From Verrucomicrobia bacterium UBA1629 (lineage in GTDB: Bacteria; Verrucomicrobiota; Kiritimatiellia; RFP12; UBA1067), in contig DCMF01000017.1 of NCBI GenBank assembly GCA_002321305.1, positions 72,744 through 92,531 of the forward strand: DNA of 19,788 nucleotides. The letters are read 5' to 3'. This document shows positions 14,876 through 19,788 of this stretch, in pieces (the stretch's first letter is position 1; each line of letters starts with the position of its first letter). Both the position numbers and the translations under genes were made by a program. Below the pieces are notes generated by a model. That model ran no database searches, was not told the DNA's origin, and worked only from the letters and a program-made list of their open reading frames with translations.

Positions 14876-14905
14876 ATTATACATACCGTGAGGTACGTAT
14901 GTCAA
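14876..14905 (-). promoter_or_regulatory. Consensus sigma-70 promoter of tolC-like gene, inside upstream gene end
   Basis: TATAAT (14876-14881) and TTGACA (14900-14905) are both perfect, 18 bp apart. Only 8 nt separate TATAAT from the ATG. The aminotransferase stop codon TAA (14877-14879) is part of the TATAAT, and the -35 lies in its last codons. Confidence 0.85.
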
Positions 14906-16211
14906 TGGCGGACAGGGCCTCCCTCGCCGCCGCGAGGACTTTGGGCTGGTCGGGGGCGAGGCCGCAGTAGAGCGGCAGGCGCACGAGCGTGTCCGCATAG
15001 CGGTCGCAGTTGGGGAGAGAAGGGATGGGGGAGGAGAAGTGAGAGGTGGGGGATGCGGAATGAGAAGTGAGAGGTGAGGGATGAGGGATGAGGGACGGGA
15101 CGTGGGTCTGGGAATAGGTCTTGTAGAACGCCGACGAATGGAGCGGCAGGTAGTGGAAGACCGTCAGGATGTCCCGCGCCTTCATCTGCGCGATGAAGTC
15201 CGTCCGCGTCGCCAGGTCCGGGAACAGCAGGTAGAACATGTGCGCGTTGTTCGTCGCGGAAGCGGGAATGTTTGGAAGGTTTGGGAGGTTTGGGAGGTTT
15301 GGAAGGTTGGGGAGGTTGGGGAGACTTGAGAAGAAATCCCAGTAGTTCTGCCAGAGCCGCTTGCGTTCGGCCTGGATCTCGTCGAGATGCTCCAGCTGCG
15401 CCCAGAGGAACGCCGAGACGATCTCCGTCGGCAGGAAGGAGCTGCCCGTGTCGACCCAGCCGTACTTGTTTACCGCACCCCGGAAGAACTCGGCGCGGTT
15501 CGTGCCCTTCTCCCAAATGATCTCGGCACGGCGCACGAAGCGCTCGTCGTTGACGACCAGCATTCCGCCCTCGCCCGAGATGATGTTCTTCGTCTCGTGG
15601 AACGAGAACGCCGCCAGATGCCCGATCGAACCCAGCGGCTTCTTGACCACGGATTCGCACGGATTCTCACGGATTCCTTCCGTGCCCATCCGTGACAATC
15701 CGGGATTCCCGGCCTGAAAGGAAGAGAGGTAAAACGAGTCGATGGCCTGCGCGGCGTCTTCGACGACGAGGAGGCCGTGACGGTTCGCGATGCCCATGAT
15801 CGCGTCCATGTCGCAGGCGACGCCGGCGTAGTGGACGGCGACGATGACCTTCGTCTTCGGCGTGACCAGCGCCTCGAGCCGCGTCTCGTCGATGTTCGGC
15901 TGGTCGGCGCGGCTGTCCGCGAAGACGATCGTCGCGCCCTGCCGCACGAACGCGAGCGCGGACGAGACGAACGTGTAGGACGGCACGATCACCTCGTCGC
16001 CCGGCCCGACTTCCGTCAGGATCGCCGCCATCTCCAGCGCGTCCGTGCACGACGTCGTGAGCAGGCACTTGCGGAACCCGTACCGCTTCTCGAAATAGGC
16101 CTGGCACTTCTGCGTGAATTCGCCGTTGCCGGAAATCTTGCCGTCCGCGACGGCCTGGCGGATGTACTCCGTCTCCTTCCCGGTCATGTAGGGTCTGTTG
16201 AAATGTATCAC
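14877..16211 (-). CDS. wecE: WecE-like dTDP-4-amino-4,6-dideoxygalactose transaminase (DegT/DnrJ family) with repeat insertions
   Basis: 444 residues, PLP-dependent. WecE converts dTDP-4-keto-6-deoxyglucose to the 4-amino sugar for surface polysaccharide. The match to E. coli WecE as I recall it runs through GDGEFT-like SGNGEFTQKC, LLTTSCTDALEMAA, VIVPSYTFVSSALAF, HYAGVACDMDAIM, VVEDAAQAIDS, FSFHETKN with PLP lysine K208, EKGTNRAEFFRG, NNAHMFYLLF, VFHYLPLH and VRLPLY. Three stretches have no WecE counterpart and are low-complexity repeat DNA: residues about 162-190, 297-314 (Leu-Pro-Asn repeats) and 372-400 (Ser/Pro/His-rich). All keep the frame and lie between conserved blocks. The start is GTG at 16211, overlapping the glycosyltransferase stop in GTGA, which matches the WecE N-terminus. 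Confidence 0.9.
   Translation of the reverse strand: MIHFNRPYMTGKETEYIRQAVADGKISGNGEFTQKCQAYFEKRYGFRKCLLTTSCTDALEMAAILTEVGPGDEVIVPSYTFVSSALAFVRQGATIVFADSRADQPNIDETRLEALVTPKTKVIVAVHYAGVACDMDAIMGIANRHGLLVVEDAAQAIDSFYLSSFQAGNPGLSRMGTEGIRENPCESVVKKPLGSIGHLAAFSFHETKNIISGEGGMLVVNDERFVRRAEIIWEKGTNRAEFFRGAVNKYGWVDTGSSFLPTEIVSAFLWAQLEHLDEIQAERKRLWQNYWDFFSSLPNLPNLPNLPNLPNLPNIPASATNNAHMFYLLFPDLATRTDFIAQMKARDILTVFHYLPLHSSAFYKTYSQTHVPSLIPHPSPLTSHSASPTSHFSSPIPSLPNCDRYADTLVRLPLYCGLAPDQPKVLAAAREALSAIDIRTSRYV
15012..15098. repeat. In-frame repeat insertion 3 in aminotransferase (GAGAAGTGAGAGGTG / AGGGATG units)
   Basis: The plus strand shows GAGAAGTGAGAGGTG twice and AGGGATG-type units in tandem. In the gene they encode a Ser/Pro/His/Thr-rich stretch (residues about 372-400) between FYKTY and CDRYADTLVRLPLY. 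Confidence 0.85.
15270..15323. repeat. In-frame 9-bp repeat insertion 2 in aminotransferase (Leu-Pro-Asn)x6
   Basis: Six 9-bp units of the GGTTTGGGA family encode six perfect Leu-Pro-Asn triplets at residues 297-314, just before the conserved NNAHMFY block. The DNA is related to the hisI-oadG gap repeat. Confidence 0.93.
15642..15728. repeat. In-frame repeat insertion 1 in aminotransferase (GGATTCKCAC units)
   Basis: Plus-strand units GGATTCGCAC and GGATTCTCAC, then GGATTC and partial inverted forms (CCATCCGTGACAATCC), encode residues about 162-190. They sit between AIDSFY and KPLGSIGHL, where E. coli WecE has only a few residues. Confidence 0.8.
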
Positions 16212-17446
16212 TTGACGAGTTCCTTGTAAACCGCCTGCGTCTGGCGTGACATTATATCAAAATCGCACAGGGTGCGGACGCCCTCGCGCAATGTCGGACG
16301 CCGCGCCGCCGCCACCGCGTCGAGGATTTCCGCCGCGCCGCCGAACCGCCGCAGCAGGCGGACGGGCCGGTTCATCGCCAGCGCCTCGGCGACCGAGAGC
16401 CCGAACGATTCGGGCTTCGTCACGTTGCCCGAGACCACCACGTCCGCAAGCGACAGGCATTCCGGCACCTTCGTCTGCGGTCCCGCAAACACCACACGGT
16501 CGGCGACGCCGAGCGACGCGGCCAGCGCCTTCAGCTCGGCTTCGTAGGCGCGATGCCGCCTGTCCGCGCCGCCGACGATCACGAGCTTCGTCTGCGGCGC
16601 GCGCAGGACATCGCCCCACGCCGCATCCGGCGTGGCGTCGAGCGATCCCGCAAGGTCGCGAATCAGGTGGTCGAAGCCCTTGAGCGGCGTGAGGCGTCCG
16701 ACGGCCATGACCACGCGGTCGCCCGCCGCGAGCCCCCACGCGCGCCGCAAATCGGCGACAACACGACCATCGACCTTCGCCGGATCGAACCGCCCGAAAT
16801 CCACCGCCGGGTGAATGACGCGAATCTTCGCCCGCAAGCCCCCCGCGCCCCCCTTGCCCTTCTCTCCGTAATTCGCAACGAGGAAATCGGCCAGGAACTG
16901 CGACGGCGTGATCACGCGGTCGCCTTTCGTCATCACCGCCGAATAGCGCGAGACGGAATTGGCCCCATGCGCGTAGGTGATGAAAGGGAGAGAAGAAATA
17001 ATCGAATCGTCGAATCGTCGAATAATCGAATCGAGCTTGCGCGCGAGGACAAAAAGCCACGCCGGAACCCGCGAGTGCGCGCAAACCAATAGCCCTTGTC
17101 GCGAGCCCCCCGCGTCCCTTTTGTCCCCCTTGTCCTGTGCGTCCTCTCTGTCCTGTGCGTCCCGTCCGTCTCCGCCCGCGACCTCCCGCAGCACCCGCCG
17201 CAGCTTCCCGGCGCGCGCGAGGGCCGTCAGCGGATTCTTCGACTTGAGGTCAAGCGCGACGTGTTCGCCGCCGTCCGCGCAAATCCGCTCGACGAGACGG
17301 CCGCCCTTCGAGACGACGACCGACCGCCACCCGGCGCGGACAAGCGCGCGATTGAGGTCGCAGACGACGGTCTCGACGCCGCCCTGCTCCATCGCAGGGA
17401 CAAGATGCACGACAGTCCCCTGCCGAACGCTCTCGACGCTCTCCAT
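16208..17446 (-). CDS. Family 4 glycosyltransferase with repeat insertions
   Basis: 412 residues from ATG 17446. It transfers a sugar from an activated donor during cell-surface polysaccharide assembly. A GT-B fold is suggested by the N-terminal HLVPAMEQGGVET and by the donor-binding C-terminal half with VVMAVGRLTPLKGFDHLI, KLVIVGGADRR and the E-x7-E motif ESFGLSVAE. Two low-complexity segments interrupt the N-terminal domain: an Asp/Lys/Arg/Gly-rich stretch before CAHSRVPAWL, and DSIIRRFDDSIIS before LPFITYAHG. The C-terminus after the E-x7-E motif is short. A GTG at 17473 would add nine residues and overlap the upstream gene; ATG leaves an 11-nt gap and fits better. The stop overlaps the aminotransferase start, so the two are translationally coupled. 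Donor and acceptor are unknown. Confidence 0.88.
   Translation of the reverse strand: MESVESVRQGTVVHLVPAMEQGGVETVVCDLNRALVRAGWRSVVVSKGGRLVERICADGGEHVALDLKSKNPLTALARAGKLRRVLREVAGGDGRDAQDREDAQDKGDKRDAGGSRQGLLVCAHSRVPAWLFVLARKLDSIIRRFDDSIISSLPFITYAHGANSVSRYSAVMTKGDRVITPSQFLADFLVANYGEKGKGGAGGLRAKIRVIHPAVDFGRFDPAKVDGRVVADLRRAWGLAAGDRVVMAVGRLTPLKGFDHLIRDLAGSLDATPDAAWGDVLRAPQTKLVIVGGADRRHRAYEAELKALAASLGVADRVVFAGPQTKVPECLSLADVVVSGNVTKPESFGLSVAEALAMNRPVRLLRRFGGAAEILDAVAAARRPTLREGVRTLCDFDIMSRQTQAVYKELVK
16251..16259 (-). promoter_or_regulatory. Possible internal extended -10 promoter for the aminotransferase
   Basis: TGATATAAT inside the glycosyltransferase 3' end, 39 nt before the aminotransferase GTG, similar in spacing to fusA. 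It also encodes Asp-Ile-Met, so it may be chance. No -35 is seen. Confidence 0.45.
16994..17032. repeat. In-frame AATCGTCG repeat insertion in glycosyltransferase
   Basis: The plus strand reads AATCGAATCGTCGAATCGTC and continues with AATAATCG. The 8-bp units AATCGTCG/AATAATCG encode DSIIRRFDDSIIS. This locally A+T-rich patch stands out from the GC-rich gene around it. Confidence 0.85.
17105..17173. repeat. In-frame TGTCCTGTGCGTCC repeat insertion in glycosyltransferase
   Basis: TGTCCTGTGCGTCC occurs twice, 18 bp apart, with flanking TTTTGTCCCCCTTGTCC. It encodes the Asp/Gln/Lys-rich stretch (DAQDREDAQDKGDKRDAGG) and is akin to the repeat in the oadG-oadA gap. Confidence 0.85.
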
Positions 17447-17457
17447 GCGCACAGGGC

Positions 17458-18285
17458 CTACCAGAACTTCCACCAGGGATTGGGCTTGGCCTTCACGCCG
17501 CCCTCCTTGTAAAGTTCGCGGACGCGCGCCGTGCCCGCCGTCTCCGGGTCGCGGACGGTCTCGCGCAGCCGGAACTCCAGCGCGTCGGGGAGCGACCAGA
17601 ATTCACTGCGGACGAACTGGTCGGCGTTGAGGCGGTGCAGGACGACGACTTCGCCGCCCGGCAGGATGCTGACCGTCGGGTCGCCAATCCGCAGCATCGG
17701 CCCGAGGTCGCGCGTTTCCCATTTCGCCGTGGACGTTCCGGCGTCCTGCGCACGGAGAAACAGATGCTCGGCGCGGTCGCGCGACCAGTAGACGAGCGAG
17801 AAGTTCCGCTGAAGCCCCTTGCGGTTCGCGAACATCTGCATCGCGCCGGTGACGCGGATGCCCTCGACGACGTCGAAGGCCCGGATCGCGCCCTCGTAGC
17901 GCACGCCCGCGTGGACAAGCACGGGCTTCGCGAGATAGCGGCTCGGCTCGCGCAGCGCGTAGTGGTCGCCGAGGAACGTCTCCAGCTTCTGCCCTTCGCT
18001 CGAATCGACGCGGAAGCGCGCGACGAACGGACGCCTGCCAAGACGCGCGAGCGGATGGCGGTCGCTCGCCCGGTAGACTTCGACGAAAAAGAGGTCCTTC
18101 GAATTCGCATAGCCAACGCTGACCCGATCCGGCGATGAGTTCGCGACGTCCACGACGCCGCGAATGCGCTCGCCCGTCACGAAGTCGGAACCGTCCAGCT
18201 TGAGATCGACCTTGATCTCGCTCGTCGCGGCGAAAAGGCCAGACGCAAGAAGGAAGCAAAAGAGAGAGGCCACTGTCAGTTTCAT
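17458..18285 (-). CDS. Secreted protein of unknown function
   Basis: 275 residues that I do not recognise. The N-terminus (MKLTVASLFCFLLASGLFA) is a typical signal peptide with probable cleavage near residue 19-20, so the protein is likely periplasmic or exported. The mature part begins with a beta-rich segment (EIKVDLKLDGSDFVTGERIR then GVVDVANSSPDRVSVGY), which resembles immunoglobulin-like or intracellular-proteinase-inhibitor-type sheets, though I cannot confirm a family. No membrane segments follow. The tail is basic and Trp-rich (KAKPNPWWKFW). ATG 18285 is 8 nt from a TATAAT, so the transcript is probably leaderless. The glycosyltransferase starts 11 nt after the stop, so they may share an operon. 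Confidence 0.8.
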   Translation of the reverse strand: MKLTVASLFCFLLASGLFAATSEIKVDLKLDGSDFVTGERIRGVVDVANSSPDRVSVGYANSKDLFFVEVYRASDRHPLARLGRRPFVARFRVDSSEGQKLETFLGDHYALREPSRYLAKPVLVHAGVRYEGAIRAFDVVEGIRVTGAMQMFANRKGLQRNFSLVYWSRDRAEHLFLRAQDAGTSTAKWETRDLGPMLRIGDPTVSILPGGEVVVLHRLNADQFVRSEFWSLPDALEFRLRETVRDPETAGTARVRELYKEGGVKAKPNPWWKFW

Positions 18286-18293
18286 GGCTGCAC

Positions 18294-18302
18294 ATTATAC
18301 CA
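18294..18302 (-). promoter_or_regulatory. Extended -10 promoter of the secreted protein gene, leaderless
   Basis: TGGTATAAT with 8 nt to the ATG at 18285. No -35 hexamer is visible at 16-18 bp. It diverges from the flavoprotein promoter about 80 bp away. Confidence 0.75.
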
Positions 18303-18334
18303 TATTCTCGCTCCCGTCCACACCGTCGGCCTTT

Positions 18335-18376
18335 GGCTCCGCTTGTCCGGCTCCGTGCCGCAGGCTCAGTGCCTAT
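18335..18376. repeat. Three imperfect 14-bp tandem units before the flavoprotein promoter
   Basis: GGCTCCGCTTGTCC, GGCTCCGTGCCGCA and GGCTCAGTGCCTAT follow one another without gaps and end 1 bp before the TGGTATAAT. They occupy the place of the missing -35. They may be a binding site array or chance low complexity. Confidence 0.5.
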
Positions 18377-18377
18377 A

Positions 18378-18386
18378 TGGTATAAT
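18378..18386 (+). promoter_or_regulatory. Extended -10 promoter of the flavoprotein gene, leaderless
   Basis: TGGTATAAT on the plus strand with 8 nt to the ATG at 18395; no -35 and no ribosome site. Confidence 0.78.
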
Positions 18387-18394
18387 TCCCCGCC

Positions 18395-19561
18395 ATGGAA
18401 ACGAAACCCGTCCAGCTCGCAATCGTCGGCGGCGGCGCCGCCGGTCTCTTCGCCGCCGCCGTCGCCGCCGAACGCCGCATCCCCTGCGTCCTCCTCGAAC
18501 GCAAGGCCCGCCTCGGCTCGAAGGTGCTGATGACCGCGAACGGCCGCTGCAACTTCACGAAGGACATCTCCGCCGACCAGTTCCTGCGCGACCTCGCCTG
18601 CGGCCCGGACGACACGCAAACGTCACGCTTCGTCGCCGAGGCGATTCGCGAATGTCCGCCGCGACAGATCGTCGCCGGCTTCAAGTCGCTCGGCGTGCCG
18701 CTCCGGCGGATGCCCGACGGGCGCATGTTCCCCGCCGACGGCAAGGCCGCGACCATCCTGCACGCCTTCGGCGACCTGCTGCGCGACGAGGAAGTGCCGA
18801 TCCTGACGAACTGCCCTGTCCACGCGATCCGCACCACGGGACGCGACGGCGCGCGCTTCGTCGTCTCGACAAGGAACTTCGACCTCCTCGCCGAGAACGT
18901 CCTGCTCGCGACGGGCGGCGTCAGCTATCCGAAGACCGGCTCCGTCGGCGACGGACAGAACTTCGCCCACGCGCTCGGCCACGCGCTCGTGCCCTACCGT
19001 CCCGGCCTCATCGGACTGGAGACGGACGATCCGCGCGTCACGCGCCTCGCGGGACGCCGCTTCGAGGACGACGGCCGCGTCAAGGTTCTCTCGCCAACGG
19101 GGCAAGTCCTCTTCGACTACCGGGGCGAAGTCGACTGCGAACGCTTCGGGCTCAGCGGCGCGGCGATCTACAACGCCCAACGATTCCTCGAACATTACCG
19201 CCAACCCCACCAAACCATCCCAACCTCCAAACCTTCCAAACTTTCCAAACCTCCCAAACCTTCCCAACACCCCACCCTCACCCTCGAAGTCTGGTTCGGG
19301 CACAACCGCCTGACGTTCACCGGGCTCACGCCGCGTCCCGTCAAGGAGGCGATCGTCACCCTGGGCGGCGTCTCGACGGACGAGATCGACCCGCACACCA
19401 TGCAGTCGAGACTTGTCCACGGCCTCTACTTCGCGGGCGAGGTGATGGACATCGACGGCCCGACCGGCGGCTACAACCTGACGCTCGCCTTCGCCACCGC
19501 CCGCAAGGCCGTCACGTCAATTCGCCGCCAGGTGGGCGATGTGCGGACACGGACTGTCTGA
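18395..19561 (+). CDS. HI0933/YhiN-family FAD-binding flavoprotein
   Basis: 388 residues. The family (BaiN/RdsA, YhiN) comprises FAD-dependent oxidoreductases of largely unsettled function. The dinucleotide-binding GGGAAG (12-17) lies in LAIVGGGAAGLFAAA. ANGRCNFT (48-55), LLATGGVSYPKTGSVGDG (170-187) and GLYFAGEVMDIDGPTGGYN (343-361) are the three family hallmarks. The stretch between FGLSGAAIYNAQRFLEHY and RLTFTGLTPRPVKEAIVTLG is only about 35 residues. From memory, family members usually have a helical subdomain of about 100 residues there. Part of what remains (residues 268-293) is repeat-encoded (SKPSKLSKPPKPSQHP). The gene is the only large one on the plus strand. Confidence 0.88.
   Translation: METKPVQLAIVGGGAAGLFAAAVAAERRIPCVLLERKARLGSKVLMTANGRCNFTKDISADQFLRDLACGPDDTQTSRFVAEAIRECPPRQIVAGFKSLGVPLRRMPDGRMFPADGKAATILHAFGDLLRDEEVPILTNCPVHAIRTTGRDGARFVVSTRNFDLLAENVLLATGGVSYPKTGSVGDGQNFAHALGHALVPYRPGLIGLETDDPRVTRLAGRRFEDDGRVKVLSPTGQVLFDYRGEVDCERFGLSGAAIYNAQRFLEHYRQPHQTIPTSKPSKLSKPPKPSQHPTLTLEVWFGHNRLTFTGLTPRPVKEAIVTLGGVSTDEIDPHTMQSRLVHGLYFAGEVMDIDGPTGGYNLTLAFATARKAVTSIRRQVGDVRTRTV
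19196..19273. repeat. In-frame 9-bp repeat insertion in flavoprotein (Pro-Ser-Lys units)
   Basis: CCAAACCTT-type 9-bp units, the reverse complement of the GGTTTGGGA family, encode Pro-Ser-Lys-like triplets. The same repeat is read in a different frame as Leu-Pro-Asn in the aminotransferase. Confidence 0.85.
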
Positions 19562-19664
19562 CGCCGACATCGCCCTCCTGCTCAACCTGCCGGTGAACGG
19601 CGCACGCGCGCACGTCACGGCGATCTGCGGCAAGATCGGCGCAGATAACCGCGTTGACAACTGA
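19539..19664 (+). CDS. Very small ORF resembling a LuxR-type helix-turn-helix
   Basis: 41 codons overlapping the flavoprotein 3' end in another frame. GLSDADIALLLNLPVNGARA then HVTAICGKIGADNR follows the GerE/LuxR pattern GLS-xx-IA-xx-L-x-L-xxN-xxx-HV-xx-I-xx-K-G-xxNR closely. The first helix (LTPRE) and any receiver or sensor domain are missing. AGGTGG lies a few bases before the ATG. It could be a decayed fragment of a LuxR regulator, a free-standing mini-HTH, or coincidence. I favour a remnant. Confidence 0.4.
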   Translation: MCGHGLSDADIALLLNLPVNGARAHVTAICGKIGADNRVDN

Positions 19665-19666
19665 AA

Positions 19667-19788
19667 TCAGATCTCCTCGCAGAGGGCGACGTCGCCGCCG
19701 TGGAAGACGAGGACGATGCGGTGCAGCGCCACCGTGCCGCCGTTCTCCTTCAGGTTCCACGCGCGGGCGAGGTCGTGGTCGGCCGCGT
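19667..19788 (-). CDS. C-terminal end of an unidentified protein, cut by window edge
   Basis: A minus-strand frame is open from the window edge to TGA at 19667-19669, about 40 codons. It ends in LHRIVLVFHGGDVALCEEI after an ARAWNLKENGGTVA segment. The residue mix looks like real protein, but I do not recognise the family and no start is visible. It converges on the flavoprotein gene with only about 105 nt between their stops. No terminator hairpin with a T tract is evident in that gap. Confidence 0.5.
   Translation of the reverse strand, partial: AADHDLARAWNLKENGGTVALHRIVLVFHGGDVALCEEI

Noticed and set aside
12057..14891. A 944-codon plus-strand frame opposite the efflux genes, and a similar 815-codon one opposite fusA (9697-12144)
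   Set aside because: Both are stop-poor shadows caused by high GC and show Arg-rich nonsense composition.
15270..15323. Leu-Pro-Asn repeats as an assembly error
   Set aside because: The same family occurs at three separate loci with different unit variants and arms, which a local misassembly would not create; read evidence would still be useful.
17447..17473. GTG at 17473 as the glycosyltransferase start
   Set aside because: It overlaps the upstream gene by 16 nt, adds residues with no family match and has no ribosome site; ATG at 17446 is simpler, though not proven.
1..19788. tRNA, rRNA, insertion sequences, prophage or attachment sites
   Set aside because: None were recognised on either strand; no transposase, integrase or cloverleaf-like sequence was seen.

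Overview
This GC-rich window (roughly 63-65% G+C by eye) carries 14 readable protein-coding genes, two of them cut by the window edges, plus one very small LuxR-helix-like ORF. The gene set (pyruvate formate-lyase and its activase, a biotin-dependent Na+-pumping decarboxylase, a CBS-domain family II pyrophosphatase, a WecE-type sugar aminotransferase) points to a fermentative anaerobic Gram-negative bacterium. TolC-type and MacA-type lipoproteins show it has two membranes. My best guess for the lineage is the PVC group, perhaps an uncultured gut Kiritimatiellae/Lentisphaerae member. That is inference from gene style, not proof.

Layout: nearly everything is on the minus strand. From right to left in transcription order: an unknown gene truncated at the right edge (19667-19788); a plus-strand HI0933/YhiN-like flavoprotein (18395-19561), divergent from a secreted hypothetical protein (17458-18285); a family-4 glycosyltransferase (16208-17446) overlapping a WecE-like aminotransferase (14877-16211) by GTGA; a TolC-like lipoprotein and a MacA-like adaptor (12150-14867) with no pump gene; fusA (9961-12063); hisI (9408-9854); oadG-oadA-oadB-ppaC (4186-9255); pflB (1859-4108); and pflA followed by a truncated AAA_14/DUF4143-type ATPase (1-1721).

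Two non-genic patterns stand out. First, promoters: eight TATAAT hexamers sit 8-39 nt upstream of start codons. Six carry the extended -10 form TGnTATAAT and have no visible -35. The two without TGn (fusA, tolC) have TTGAAA or TTGACA exactly 18 bp upstream. Three have only 8 nt and one 11 nt between the hexamer and the start codon, so their mRNAs should be leaderless or nearly so.

Second, short low-complexity repeats of at least five unrelated sequence families lie in intergenic gaps and also in frame inside conserved enzymes: three separate insertions in the aminotransferase, two in the glycosyltransferase and one in the flavoprotein. One 9-bp family is found in a gap and in two different genes, read in two different frames. 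This resembles in concept the in-frame palindromic elements of Rickettsia and is the most unusual feature of the window.

Functionally, pflB/pflA make acetyl-CoA and formate. The decarboxylase would couple removal of CO2 from a carboxylic acid (probably oxaloacetate) to Na+ export, and the pyrophosphatase in the same operon removes PPi. The glycosyltransferase and aminotransferase belong to surface polysaccharide assembly.
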